Origin: an uncultured Erythrobacter sp.
GTDB lineage: Bacteria; Pseudomonadota; Alphaproteobacteria; Sphingomonadales; Sphingomonadaceae
Reading direction: 5' to 3'
DNA: 64,000 nucleotides
NCBI RefSeq assembly: GCF_947497915.1
Contig: NZ_CANMIJ010000001.1
Coordinates: forward strand, 1,485,611 to 1,549,610
Of the stretch, positions 1 to 8,574 are shown in pieces. Made by a program: the position numbers and the translations under genes. The notes beneath the pieces were generated by a model that made no database searches, had not been told where the DNA came from, and saw only the letters and a program-made list of their open reading frames with translations. Each line of letters begins with the position of its first letter. The stretch's first letter is position 1.

Positions 1-310
1 GAAGCGCCGCTATTACGACGATGATCGATATGAAGACCGTTATGACCGCCGCCAGCGTGTCTATGACGACCGCGGATATTATTACGAACCGCGCCGGATT
101 ACGCGCCGCGACCGGGTTTGGCGGGCACGTGACGGACGGTATTATTGCCGCCGTGACAATGGCACAACTGGCCTCGTAATCGGCGCCGGTGTCGGTGCTT
201 TGGCAGGCTCCGAATTGGCGCGTGATAAGACATTGGGCGCGATTCTGGGCGGTGCAGTCGGCGCTGTGATTGGCCGTGAAATTGATCGCGGCTCAATCCG
301 CTGCCGCTAA
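1..310 (+). CDS. glycine-zipper outer-membrane/surface-antigen-like protein, C-terminal part
   Basis: The gene enters from the left edge; the open frame begins at base 2 and runs 102 codons to a TAA at 308-310. The visible protein starts with a low-complexity Tyr/Asp/Arg stretch (repeated RRYYDD and DRYEDRY patterns). It ends in a Gly/Ala-rich segment of two short hydrophobic stretches, GLVIGAGVGALAGSEL and ILGGAVGAVIGREI, spaced like the glycine-zipper 2TM domain of the Rickettsia 17 kDa antigen family. Such proteins are usually exported envelope proteins of unknown function. The N terminus, and so any signal peptide, lies outside the window. Confidence 0.75.
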   Translation, partial: KRRYYDDDRYEDRYDRRQRVYDDRGYYYEPRRITRRDRVWRARDGRYYCRRDNGTTGLVIGAGVGALAGSELARDKTLGAILGGAVGAVIGREIDRGSIRCR

Positions 311-420
311 CACGTATTGAGCTTACACAGGGCGGCGCTGCACAATCTTTCGATTGGCAGCGCCGTTTTGCCTTCTGCCCTGATTGAATGCTGAGGCCGC
401 CGCTGTTAGGCCGCTTGGCA

Positions 421-1191
421 ATGACACTACCAGCCGTTCTAATTACCGGAGGCGCCACCCGCATCGGCGCAGCATTATCCCGCGGTTTTGCAGCGGCCGG
501 ATGGCATGTCGTCATCCATTACAAATCTTCCTCCAGCCCCGCAGACGAACTCGCCGCCGAATTGGGAACAGCAGAGACAGTTCGATGTGACTTGAGCGAC
601 GATGATGCAGCAGCCGCGATGATTGCCAATCTGGCAGAGCGCCTGCCCAATTGGCGATGCCTTATAAATTCGGCGTCCGTTTTTGATTACGACGGTGCAA
701 CCAATCTTGATCCGGCAACGAACCGGGAAGCGATGCAAGTCAACGCCCTCGCCCCCGCGCGCATGTCGCAAGCGTTTCTGAGCCACGCGGTTAGCTCCGC
801 CCAGCGATGCGTGATCCAGATCACAGATATGAAAATCGCCAATCCGAACCCTGACTTTTTCAGCTACACAATGTCCAAGAACGCCCTTGCATCGACGATC
901 AAGATGCTGGCGAAAGGCGCGACTGGCGAGCGCGACCGCGTCTATGGAATTGCCCCCGGCGCTATTCTGGCGAGCCATGATCAGAGCGAGGAGGAGACAG
1001 AACTCTCCCACCGCCTGAACCTGCTCCAGCGCAAGACGGGCGCGGACGAAATTGTTGATGCGGCATTGTTCTTGGCATCGGACAAATTGCGCAGCGGAGA
1101 GACGCTTTTCATCGATAGCGGACAGCACCTGCTTGATCAGGATCGCGATGTCATCTGGCTCGCGCGCGAACAGGCGGAGGCGGCGCGATGA
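421..1191 (+). CDS. SDR family oxidoreductase, pteridine reductase/FolM-like
   Basis: This is a short-chain dehydrogenase/reductase of about 256 residues. The N terminus has the NAD(P)-binding motif TGGATRIG, mid-protein has NSAS (the NNAG equivalent), and the catalytic Tyr and Lys are in YTMSK. The TGGATRIG signature with an Arg after the Thr, and the DMK before the active site, resemble pteridine reductases such as FolM/PTR1, which reduce dihydropterins with NADPH. An in-frame ATG 33 bases upstream (388) is possible; 421 was chosen because the Rossmann strand normally begins within the first few residues. The stop overlaps the next gene by 4 bases (ATGA), so it is probably co-translated with the cytochrome b and molybdoenzyme genes, for which a pterin-related role would make sense. 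That link is inferred. Confidence 0.85.
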   Translation: MTLPAVLITGGATRIGAALSRGFAAAGWHVVIHYKSSSSPADELAAELGTAETVRCDLSDDDAAAAMIANLAERLPNWRCLINSASVFDYDGATNLDPATNREAMQVNALAPARMSQAFLSHAVSSAQRCVIQITDMKIANPNPDFFSYTMSKNALASTIKMLAKGATGERDRVYGIAPGAILASHDQSEEETELSHRLNLLQRKTGADEIVDAALFLASDKLRSGETLFIDSGQHLLDQDRDVIWLAREQAEAAR

Positions 1192-1871
1192 AACGGCATG
1201 GCTTGATCACTCGCCTGTGGCACTGGCTTAACGCCGCCGCGCTGATCGTGCTGTTTATGTCGGGCCTGAACATCTCGAATGCGCACCGGTACCTATACTG
1301 GGGCGACTACGGCTTTGATCCGGCAGATGCATGGATGAGCGTGATGCGCTTTCCCGGTTGGACGACTTTGCCATTTGGACGATACGATCTTGCCGCGGCG
1401 CGTGATTGGCACAGTCTTGCCGCTTGGGTCTTCGCGCTTGCCTTGCTCGTGATGTGGGTCACGAGCCTCGCAAACAAGCACTTCACGCGCGACCTCAAAA
1501 CGTCTTGGCATGATTGGTCGCCGCGCTCGATTGCTGGCGAGATAAGGTCGCACGTTGCAGGCCGGTTTGAGGGCCATGGCGCGATCTATAACGGCCTTCA
1601 GAAAATGACATACGGCATCATGCTGGGCATTTTTCTGCCGATGATGGTCTTCACAGGGCTGGCGATCAGCCCGGGTTTTGAGCCCGCTGCGCCTTGGCTC
1701 GTCGACTTGCTCGGCGGCCGTCAATCTGCCCGTAGCCTGCACTTCATTTTCACTTGGGCGATTGTCGCATTTTTCGCCGTGCACATCATCATGGTGATCG
1801 TGTCGCGCCCGTTCAAACAGGTCTGGGACATGATAGCTGGCGGATCGCGGGAGGCGGATGCCAATGACTGA
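1188..1871 (+). CDS. cytochrome b/b6-type membrane subunit
   Basis: A 227-residue integral membrane protein with about four hydrophobic helices. Histidines sit at helix positions expected for two b-type haems: RLWHWLNA near residue 12, DWHSLAAW near 75, SLHFIFTW near 185 and VHIIMV near 199. This is the layout of the cytochrome b561 / Ni-Fe-hydrogenase / thiosulfate reductase b-subunit superfamily. It probably passes electrons between the quinone pool and the exported molybdoenzyme encoded directly downstream, whose start lies inside the 3' end of this gene. It overlaps the upstream SDR gene by 4 bases. The precise partner and substrate cannot be read from the sequence. Confidence 0.88.
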   Translation: MKRHGLITRLWHWLNAAALIVLFMSGLNISNAHRYLYWGDYGFDPADAWMSVMRFPGWTTLPFGRYDLAAARDWHSLAAWVFALALLVMWVTSLANKHFTRDLKTSWHDWSPRSIAGEIRSHVAGRFEGHGAIYNGLQKMTYGIMLGIFLPMMVFTGLAISPGFEPAAPWLVDLLGGRQSARSLHFIFTWAIVAFFAVHIIMVIVSRPFKQVWDMIAGGSREADAND

Positions 1872-2613
1872 TATCAAACGCCGCAGCCTTCTGGCCGGAT
1901 TGGCCGCTCTTGGCACCGGAGCCTGCGCAAAGATTGCTAACAGCGACACGGGTCAAAGCCTGTTTGACACAGCGGAAGACTGGCACCGCATGGCTCAGCG
2001 CACGCTTGCAGGGCGGCAGCGTTTGGCACCCGAATTTGCGCCGGAGGACCGCTCTCCAGACTTTAGAGGCAATGGCTCTCTAACGGTGGACACGCCGGAA
2101 TACCGCGCGCAACTGGCCAACGGGTTTGCGGACTGGCGATTGGCGGTAGGCGGTCTGGTTGAGGCTCCGCTAAGCCTTTCGATGGCCGACCTGCGCGCCC
2201 TGCCCCAGCGCACACAGATTACCCGCCACGATTGTGTCGAGGGCTGGAGCGCAATCGGCGAATGGACCGGACCACAACTTTCGAACCTCTTGGATCAGGC
2301 CCGTGTCCGTCCCGAGGCGAATTTCATCGTCTTTCGCTGCGCTGATACGCTTTATGGCCGCGATTATTATGAGAGCATCGACATGATCGATGCCTATCAC
2401 CCGCAGACGATCATCGCGCATTTGCTCAACGGTGAGACGATACCTGAAAAGAACGGCGCCCCCCTGCGCATGCGGATCGAGCGTCAGTTAGGGTACAAGC
2501 ACGCTAAGTACCTGACCGGGATCGAAGCAGTCGCCAGCCTCGACGATATTGGCGATGGCAAAGGCGGATTCTGGGAAGATGTCGGCAATTACCAATGGTA
2601 TGCCGGAATGTGA
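1864..2613 (+). CDS. molybdopterin-dependent oxidoreductase, sulfite-oxidase fold, Tat-exported
   Basis: The protein is about 249 residues. The N terminus KRRSLLAGLAALG is a twin-arginine signal, so the enzyme should be folded with its cofactor and exported to the periplasm. The body matches the sulfite oxidase/MsrP molybdopterin-binding domain: the Cys in RHDCVEGW is the expected Mo ligand and the C-terminal GAPLRMR...GYKHAKY segment is the family's cofactor-binding loop. The start at 1864 is favoured over the ATG at 1858 because a GGGAGG ribosome-binding site (1849-1854) is correctly spaced only for 1864. It works with the adjacent cytochrome b in an MsrPQ-like two-component redox system. 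The substrate is unknown. The gene ends one base before a convergent gene. Confidence 0.88.
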   Translation: MTDIKRRSLLAGLAALGTGACAKIANSDTGQSLFDTAEDWHRMAQRTLAGRQRLAPEFAPEDRSPDFRGNGSLTVDTPEYRAQLANGFADWRLAVGGLVEAPLSLSMADLRALPQRTQITRHDCVEGWSAIGEWTGPQLSNLLDQARVRPEANFIVFRCADTLYGRDYYESIDMIDAYHPQTIIAHLLNGETIPEKNGAPLRMRIERQLGYKHAKYLTGIEAVASLDDIGDGKGGFWEDVGNYQWYAGM

Positions 2614-3054
2614 TTATCCTTCGGGATATTTCCGCTTCATCGCGTCCCAGCAGACACCGACGATTTCCTCGAGAACATCCAGATCGATATCGGCAAGCTT
2701 GTTAACGTAAACACAGCTGGCACCGGTTTTGTGCTTGCCCATTTTCTCAAGCAGAGCGTCGACCTTCTTTCCGGTTTCCTCGTCGCAATATCTACCCATC
2801 AAATACAGTGAGTGCTTTGCTTTGCGCGGGCTGAAACCGGAACGCGCGGCGTCGCCTTCTCGGCCGCTGTCGTATTTGTAGTGGTAGGTTCCGTAACCGA
2901 TAATTGTCGGCCCCCACATATGCGGCTCTTCGCCTGTCGCCTTGCGGAACAACGCGTCGAGAACCTTTGCGTCTTCGCGTTTTGCCGCTGGTTCAACATT
3001 TGCAATGAAGTCCGCGACGTCGACTTCGGTTGGTCGTGTTTTTGCCTCTGCCAT
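2614..3054 (-). CDS. DUF1801 domain protein
   Basis: A soluble 146-residue protein with the features of the DUF1801 family (YdhG-like fold): VADFIANVEP near the N terminus, the WGPTIIGYGTYHYKYDSGR core and SPRKAKHSLYLMG. No function is established for these small proteins; there is no signal peptide or membrane segment. It is convergent with the molybdoenzyme gene with no intergenic space, so the two transcripts must overlap. Confidence 0.85.
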   Translation of the reverse strand: MAEAKTRPTEVDVADFIANVEPAAKREDAKVLDALFRKATGEEPHMWGPTIIGYGTYHYKYDSGREGDAARSGFSPRKAKHSLYLMGRYCDEETGKKVDALLEKMGKHKTGASCVYVNKLADIDLDVLEEIVGVCWDAMKRKYPEG

Positions 3055-3138
3055 GCCGCTTTATACACCGTTTGATTGACAGTGCCAAAAGCGCTGGCAG
3101 AATTCGCTACAGGGGTCTGAGAAGGACACTGGTAAGAT

Positions 3139-4386
3139 ATGAGCAAAGCACTACTGGACAAATTTCTTTCGCGCGGCGTGAAAAAAGGCCGTTTGGGTGT
3201 TGTCTTCGCCGATGGTTCTGACGCGACATACGGCACCGCCACTGACGGCTTTCCAGAGATAGTTATCCGTTTTGGCGACAGCCGCGTCCCGCGTGACATC
3301 GTGATGGACCCGCGCCTAGGCGCAGCGGAAGCTTTCATGGATGGCCGTCTCATCATTGAAGAAGGCGACATCATGGGGCTCGTCACCTTGCTGCGAGCCA
3401 ATGATCGGTGGGAGCGCGGAGATAACAACTTGCGCCCAGGCCTGGCCAAGCGTTTCCTGAATCAAGCGAGTTTCGCTGCAGAGCGGCTCAACAATGCCGT
3501 CAGATCCAAAAGCAATGTCGCGCATCATTACGACATCGGAAACGATTTTTACGCGCTGATGCTGGACGAAGAACACTGGCAATATAGCTGCGGTTATTGG
3601 CCCAGGGACGATATGACGCTGGGTGAGGCACAGACGGCAAAGCTGGCTCATATTGCCGCAAAGCTCGCGATTAAGCCGGGCCAGAAAGTGCTCGATATCG
3701 GTTGCGGATGGGGCGGAATGGCGATCTTCCTTGCCCAGAATTACGATGTGCATGTGACCGGCATTACTTTGTCGGAAGAGCAGATTGCGCTTGCAAAAGA
3801 GCGCGTCGAGAATGCCGGCGTTGCGGACAAGGTCGCTATCGAGCTGGTCGATTACCGCGATTTCGCAAAAGCAGGCCGCAAGTTTGACCGGATCGTTTCG
3901 GTGGGCATGTTCGAACATGTCGGGCAGCCGCAATTCGACACCTTTTTCGAAGCATGCGCCAACCTGCTGACCGAAGACGGCGCCATGCTGCTCCACACAA
4001 TCGGTCGGCTTGGCTCACCGGGTACAACCGACGCTTTCACCCGCAAATATATCTTTCCAGGCGGCTATATCCCTGCCCTATCTGAAACGGTTGAGGCGTC
4101 GGAGAGATTTCGCCTGATTGCTTCCGATGTCGAAACGTTGCGCCTGCATTATGGCAAAACCCTGCGCTGTTGGTACGCGAACTGTCTCGCCAACAAAGAC
4201 GCCATCATCGCGATGTATGATGAGCGGTTCTTCCGCATGTGGACGTTTTACCTCGCCGGCGCTGCGACCGTTTTTGAACATGGCAGCATGTGCAATTACC
4301 AGATCCAGTATCTGCGCAGCCGCCACGCCGTGCCGATCACTCGATCCTATATTGAGGCAGAGGAAAAACGCCTGTTAGGAGCCTGA
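3139..4386 (+). CDS. cyclopropane-fatty-acyl-phospholipid synthase family methyltransferase
   Basis: A 415-residue SAM-dependent methyltransferase of the CFA synthase family, which transfers a methylene group from S-adenosylmethionine to unsaturated acyl chains of membrane phospholipids. The glycine-rich SAM site VLDIGCGWGGMA is clear, and a C-terminal LRCWYANC stretch carries conserved family residues. Length and domain order fit full-length CFA synthases (N-terminal lipid-binding part followed by the Rossmann-like catalytic domain). Its 3' end overlaps the convergent acyltransferase gene by 12 bases. Family members also include other lipid methyltransferases, so the exact product is not certain. 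Confidence 0.88.
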   Translation: MSKALLDKFLSRGVKKGRLGVVFADGSDATYGTATDGFPEIVIRFGDSRVPRDIVMDPRLGAAEAFMDGRLIIEEGDIMGLVTLLRANDRWERGDNNLRPGLAKRFLNQASFAAERLNNAVRSKSNVAHHYDIGNDFYALMLDEEHWQYSCGYWPRDDMTLGEAQTAKLAHIAAKLAIKPGQKVLDIGCGWGGMAIFLAQNYDVHVTGITLSEEQIALAKERVENAGVADKVAIELVDYRDFAKAGRKFDRIVSVGMFEHVGQPQFDTFFEACANLLTEDGAMLLHTIGRLGSPGTTDAFTRKYIFPGGYIPALSETVEASERFRLIASDVETLRLHYGKTLRCWYANCLANKDAIIAMYDERFFRMWTFYLAGAATVFEHGSMCNYQIQYLRSRHAVPITRSYIEAEEKRLLGA

Positions 4387-5745
4387 TCCCGTTTCTGCAG
4401 GCGCTTTGCTGAACCATTTGTACATCGGCCCAAAGCCAAGCAAGGCAGCGCCAACGAACGGCGCGGCGACCACGAGCAGGTTGATACCTGACCAGCTCTG
4501 ATCACTAGTGATCGTGACACCAGCCGTTGCAGCAAGCCCGGCACAGATAAGAAATACACCGGCAACAACGCGCGCCTTGGGCACGGTGCGCCCCCCACGT
4601 ATCGGGCCAAAGCTCCGCTCATGTTTGGCAAATATTGCGATCATCGGCAGCAAAGCGAGAATATAGACGCCCAGCCATAGCGGCCTCGAAGCCCACCATT
4701 CCCCTGTGCCTGGAACAGAGCTCAGCCCCGCTCCGCCAAAGCCGATCCACATCACCGTCATGACCAGCACAAATGCAGTGAGGTGCCAGAGATACACGGT
4801 CATAATCATACCGTTCATCAGGACGGTTGCGGTCCAAATGCTCAAATTGTCGAGCATTTTGCGTCCCAGAGGCTCAAGCGCCAACACCAGTCCGACTTGC
4901 GTCACACCCAGCGCGAACAGCGCCAGCGTGGGTGGCAACGAATTGGAGAAACCTCCGGGCGCAGACACCATTGAAACTGGATAGAAGCCATAAACAGTGA
5001 TCGAAATCAGGATCGCAAGACCCACGACAAAGGTCGCAAGCGCAATCAATCGATTGTCGAACCGGCCATCTTTCCACGCAAAACCCAATTGATGGATCGC
5101 AAGGAACACCCAAAGGAAGTTTGTGAAGTTCACGTATGGCACACCGACAGAGAAGGTCAGCCAGTCCGTCAGCATCGCCAATGGGATATAGATCGCAAAG
5201 CTTAGCCATCCAAACCGTTGCCATGCCTTTCGCGTTAGCGGCGTACAGGCCGTTACCAGCAAGTAGACAGATAGGAACCAGACAGGGATCAGCGCCGCCT
5301 CAGTCGCGTCTCTGATCTGCCCCCGTTCGAGGCCAACCTGCGTCATGACCACGGCAAGTACCGCCCAAAGCAGCAGCACTGGAAAGGTCGGAGCGATCAA
5401 TCGCTGGACACGAGCAGCAAGCCAATCGCGGTAAACGCCCGTTTGCCTCGGAGTGGCTTTGCGCAAAGTCGCATCCCAGCTCATCCCGTTGGAAAAACCC
5501 CCAACAAGGAAAAACACCGGCATCACCTGAAAACCCCAGGTCAGCCAATGCGTCCAATTCGCCACAGAGAGCAGATCGCCGCGCTGCAACTCGCCTGCAT
5601 CATCGACGTAAAGGCCAGCCATCAGCCAGTGGCCGAATACAACCGCAATAATGGAAAGCGCCCGCAGAAAATCGACCCAGCGATTGCGCTCTGGCGGAGC
5701 CATCTGCGCAAGATCACGCGCCTTGTTCCACATTGCCACCATCAT
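4375..5745 (-). CDS. acyltransferase family 3 membrane protein
   Basis: About 456 residues with roughly ten hydrophobic helices. The N terminus RWVDFLRALSIIAVVFGHW contains the family's Arg and the conserved His of the acyltransferase-3 (OafA/OatA-like) superfamily, which acylates sugars of surface polysaccharides or other exported substrates. ATG codons at 5757 and 5745 are both in frame; 5745 is preceded by a GGGAG ribosome-binding site at suitable distance and was chosen. The last bases overlap the convergent methyltransferase gene. The acyl acceptor cannot be told from the sequence. Confidence 0.85.
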   Translation of the reverse strand: MMVAMWNKARDLAQMAPPERNRWVDFLRALSIIAVVFGHWLMAGLYVDDAGELQRGDLLSVANWTHWLTWGFQVMPVFFLVGGFSNGMSWDATLRKATPRQTGVYRDWLAARVQRLIAPTFPVLLLWAVLAVVMTQVGLERGQIRDATEAALIPVWFLSVYLLVTACTPLTRKAWQRFGWLSFAIYIPLAMLTDWLTFSVGVPYVNFTNFLWVFLAIHQLGFAWKDGRFDNRLIALATFVVGLAILISITVYGFYPVSMVSAPGGFSNSLPPTLALFALGVTQVGLVLALEPLGRKMLDNLSIWTATVLMNGMIMTVYLWHLTAFVLVMTVMWIGFGGAGLSSVPGTGEWWASRPLWLGVYILALLPMIAIFAKHERSFGPIRGGRTVPKARVVAGVFLICAGLAATAGVTITSDQSWSGINLLVVAAPFVGAALLGFGPMYKWFSKAPAETGSGS

Positions 5746-5903
5746 GCTGTCTCCCATCCCAAGTCTCTGAAATATCGGAAGCCGCGCTTACGATGACAAG
5801 CGATTTTGCCATTTCCGCTACGGCATAGGGAATTCAAAACCAGCGATTGCGCGCCTGTGCATACGCTGGTAGCTGCCGCCGCATTCCTCGGAGATTTATT
5901 GAA

Positions 5904-7136
5904 ATGCCTGACAGCAACACCCCAGAGCTCAAACGCGTCGTTCTCGCCTATTCGGGCGGGCTTGATACGTCGGTTATCGCCAAATGGCTGACGGTGGAGC
6001 GCGGGCTCGAAGTGGTCACATTTACGGCTGATTTGGGCCAAGGTGAAGAGATTGAGCCAGCACGCGAGAAAGCGCGCGCAATGGGCATCCCTGACGAGCA
6101 CATCTTTATCGAAGACGTTCGCGAGGAATTTGTTCGCGATTATGTCTTCCCGATGATGCGCGCCAATGCGCGGTACGAAGGCGACTATCTGCTCGGCACA
6201 TCTATTGCCCGTCCGCTTATATCCAAACGATTGGTAGAGATCGCCCATGAAACCGGCGCTGACGCGATCGCGCATGGAGCGACGGGAAAGGGCAATGATC
6301 AGGTTCGATTTGAGCTGTCCGCCTACGCGCTTGATCCTAACATCCACGTCATCGCTCCTTGGCGCGAATGGGATCTTACAAGCCGTACTGCCCTCATCGA
6401 ATGGGCTGAGGCACACCAAATCTCCGTGCCCAAGGATAAGCGCGGCGAAGCCCCGTTCTCCACCGATGCGAACCTGCTTCACACATCGTCCGAAGGCAAA
6501 GTGCTCGAAGATCCATGGGAAGAGACCCCGGATTACGTCTATTCGCGCACAGGGCATCCTGAAGATGCCCCGGACACGCCCGAATATATCGAAATCGGTT
6601 TTGAGCGCGGCGACGGCGTGTCGCTCAATGGGGACACGATGTCGCCAGCCACGTTGCTGACCGCGCTTAACGAACTCGGGCGCAAGCACGGCATCGGACG
6701 GCTTGATCTGGTCGAAAACCGCTTTGTCGGTATGAAATCGCGCGGAATGTACGAGACTCCCGGCGGCGAAATCTACGCCAGAGCGCATCGCGGGATCGAG
6801 CAAATCACGCTCGATGGCGGCGCGGCGCATCTAAAGGATGAGCTGATGCCGCGCTATGCGGAGCTGATCTACAACGGCTTCTGGTTCAGCCCTGAGCGCG
6901 AAATGCTGCAAGCTGCCATTGATCTCAGTCAGGAAAAGGTCGCAGGCACCGTTCGGCTTAAGCTTTACAAAGGCATGGCCAGCGTCGTTGGCCGCAAATC
7001 TCCGCACTCCCTTTACTCCGAAGCTCACGTCACCTTCGAAGATGACGCCGGCGCCTATGACCAGCACGACGCAGAAGGCTTCATCAAACTCAACGCCTTG
7101 CGCCTGAAACTGCTCGCCAAGAGAGACCGCGGTTAG
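5904..7136 (+). CDS. argG: argininosuccinate synthase
   Basis: A cytoplasmic enzyme that condenses citrulline with aspartate using ATP to make argininosuccinate, the penultimate step of arginine synthesis. The 410-residue product matches the normal length of about 400. The PP-loop AYSGGLDTS binds ATP near the N terminus, and downstream blocks such as [15 protein letters not shown] and LNEL...GIGRLD are diagnostic. The start [11 protein letters not shown] was chosen because the longer frame upstream (from 5847) has no family-like sequence. It is a single-gene unit, divergent from the acyltransferase and followed by a structured non-coding region. Confidence 0.97.
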   Translation: MPDSNTPELKRVVLAYSGGLDTSVIAKWLTVERGLEVVTFTADLGQGEEIEPAREKARAMGIPDEHIFIEDVREEFVRDYVFPMMRANARYEGDYLLGTSIARPLISKRLVEIAHETGADAIAHGATGKGNDQVRFELSAYALDPNIHVIAPWREWDLTSRTALIEWAEAHQISVPKDKRGEAPFSTDANLLHTSSEGKVLEDPWEETPDYVYSRTGHPEDAPDTPEYIEIGFERGDGVSLNGDTMSPATLLTALNELGRKHGIGRLDLVENRFVGMKSRGMYETPGGEIYARAHRGIEQITLDGGAAHLKDELMPRYAELIYNGFWFSPEREMLQAAIDLSQEKVAGTVRLKLYKGMASVVGRKSPHSLYSEAHVTFEDDAGAYDQHDAEGFIKLNALRLKLLAKRDRG

Positions 7137-7301
7137 TTCTGGACCGAGTCGGAACGAGTCGCCTGACGCATGAGACCTGTTCGAACTCCGCAAATTGCGC
7201 TCGTTCGAGTGGATTTTCTTCGCGCAAATTGCCCTGATGCGACGAGCCGTTGAGTTGTCCACCGCCGTCCACAAGTGATCTGGGCAAAAGTGGATAAGTC
7301 A

Positions 7302-7398
7302 CCCTTGCAACCCTTGCCGAAATACGGATTCGGGCGCAGTTTCTAATTGTCTTCGGGACGCAAAGAAACTGAGGAGCACCCCGCAAGGGAATGTTTTT
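7302..7398 (+). ncRNA. nested-hairpin RNA or complex terminator downstream of argG
   Basis: A compact set of perfect inverted repeats lies inside a gene-free stretch. An outer helix pairs CCCTTGC (7311-7317, or the second copy at 7302-7308) with GCAAGGG (7383-7389). It encloses CCGAA/TTCGG (7317-7321 with 7329-7333) and CAGTTTCT/AGAAACTG (7337-7344 with 7364-7371), the latter with a UUCG-type inner loop. A run of five T (7394-7398) follows the outer helix closely. It could be the argG terminator, a small RNA about 100 nt long, or the 5' part of the larger RNA that follows. No protein gene fits the region. Confidence 0.4.
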
Positions 7399-7436
7399 AA
7401 AGACTTTATCGAAACGTAGATGCGTTGACATCTGTC

Positions 7437-7876
7437 CACGCGCTGTCTGAGAGACGGCATGCAAAAGACCTCGGTCCGATGCAAGCTGGCTTGTTTGAGG
7501 AAAGTGCGAAGTGGTGTCATCGGGAAAGACCAATCGTCTGGTCAGCAATCGAGGAAGCTAAAGGGTCAAACCGGAAGCAGCCGTTTGAGAAGGCAGGCAT
7601 TAACAGACAATCGGTCTCGGCTTAGCCCTAGGGAAAGCTGTGCAGGCGGAAGGCTTCGGCACAAAGCGAGCACGGCGGACCGCAAGCGAAAGCCGGATGC
7701 TAGCGCGAGCGCTGGCTGTCGAAGAAGCAGATCCTTCGGGAAATGCGAGGACGATGCCAGAGGCCAAGTGCGCTGCGGAACGCGAGAAGACCGGCTTGCC
7801 GGAGGACGCGCGAGAAACAGTGACCACGCCTAGTAAGAGTGGGGTCGGCAGCAATGCCGGCCCCATTTGCGTTTTT
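7437..7876 (+). ncRNA. large structured RNA candidate, class unknown
   Basis: About 440 bases without a credible protein gene, but dense in RNA-like helices. They include GCAT/ATGC around GACC/GGTC (7457-7482), GACCA/TGGTC (7528-7543), TCAAAC/GTTTGA (7566-7588), GCTAGCG with a CGAG loop and CGCTGGC (7699-7716), a UUCG-capped hairpin near 7730, and CCGG-CTTG-CCGG (7791-7802). Short purine-rich stretches (GGAAAG, GCGAAAG, GGGAAA) join the helices, as in folded RNAs, and a strong intrinsic terminator ends it. The conserved motifs of RNase P RNA (GAGGAAAGTCC in full), tmRNA (ANDN tag, TTCGA T-arm) and SRP RNA were looked for and not found. The 5' end is uncertain. Confidence 0.5.
7841..7876 (+). 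terminator. intrinsic terminator of the structured RNA
   Basis: GGGGTCGGC (7841-7849) pairs over nine positions, with one G-U, with GCCGGCCCC (7856-7864) across a six-base loop. The downstream tract ATTTGCGTTTTT ends in five T. The T run is only on the plus strand, which fixes the direction of transcription. Confidence 0.85.
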
Positions 7877-7998
7877 GGGCCTTACACGCCAACGCGGCAG
7901 CACCATCCAGGTCAGATTGCGGCGGAATGCGCCGAACTTACGCTCAAACCCTTGGGCAGAATTGCGCCTTGCCCGCCAACTTGGCTATATCGCGGGTG

Positions 7999-8559
7999 AT
8001 GGGAGTAGGAAAACGACACTCGCTGGCGCTGGCCTCCGCGCCGCTCATGGCGATGCTTTACGCATCCGCTCCAGTTATCGCTCAGGATGAACCGGATACG
8101 GGCGCGCAGACGAGTGACCCTATGTCCGCGACTTACCCGCGCGTCGATCCGCCTTTTGCCGAGACGTTTGAGCCGTTCGCGACCCCTCGCCCCGATTTGC
8201 AAATCCCGCCCAGCGCCGTTGATTTGGGCACGTTCGATCCGCCGCTAGAGCCGCGTGAGACCGTGCGCAGCCTTGGCACCGGTGTTGCGTCCTATTACGG
8301 GCGGCGTTTTCATGGCCGGCGTACGGCCAATGGCGAGCGTTTCAATATGAACGCCATGACGGCCGCTCACAAAACCCTGCCATTTGGGACGAAGGTCCGT
8401 GTGACCAATTCCAGCAATGGCCGCAGCGTTGTTGTCCGTATCAACGATCGCGGGCCGTTTATTCGCGGCCGCACGATTGATCTGTCTCGCGGGGCGGCGA
8501 CGAGGATCGGGATGATTTCCCGAGGCCACGCCCGCGTGAAGATGGAAATCATCGACTAA
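7999..8559 (+). CDS. rlpA: septal ring lytic transglycosylase RlpA-like (DPBB domain)
   Basis: A 186-residue exported protein. It starts with a signal peptide ([20 protein letters not shown], likely cleaved after VIA) followed by a Pro/Thr-rich linker of about 60 residues. The double-psi beta-barrel domain then begins at [19 protein letters not shown] and contains [13 protein letters not shown] and INDRGPF, all hallmarks of RlpA. In Pseudomonas, RlpA cleaves naked glycan strands at the division septum; other homologues may only bind peptidoglycan. The SPOR domain found in many RlpA proteins is absent here. An open frame extends upstream to 7867, but that part overlaps the terminator and lacks a signal-like start. 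Confidence 0.88.
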   Translation: MGVGKRHSLALASAPLMAMLYASAPVIAQDEPDTGAQTSDPMSATYPRVDPPFAETFEPFATPRPDLQIPPSAVDLGTFDPPLEPRETVRSLGTGVASYYGRRFHGRRTANGERFNMNAMTAAHKTLPFGTKVRVTNSSNGRSVVVRINDRGPFIRGRTIDLSRGAATRIGMISRGHARVKMEIID

Positions 8560-8574
8560 CCACGCGGCTGGCGC

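Noticed and set aside
7400..7876. RNase P RNA, tmRNA or SRP RNA in the argG-rlpA gap
   Set aside because: A GAGGAAAG string (7497-7504) resembles the RNase P start motif but the following bases and the other conserved regions are missing. No ANDN-type tag or T-arm for tmRNA. A CCGGAAGCAGCC string resembles SRP RNA but the helix around it does not fit.
7459..8090. Several open frames of 60-120 codons across the structured RNA region
   Set aside because: They overlap in different frames, have no ribosome-binding sites, and are made of Arg/Ser/Ala-rich sequence typical of GC-rich non-coding DNA.
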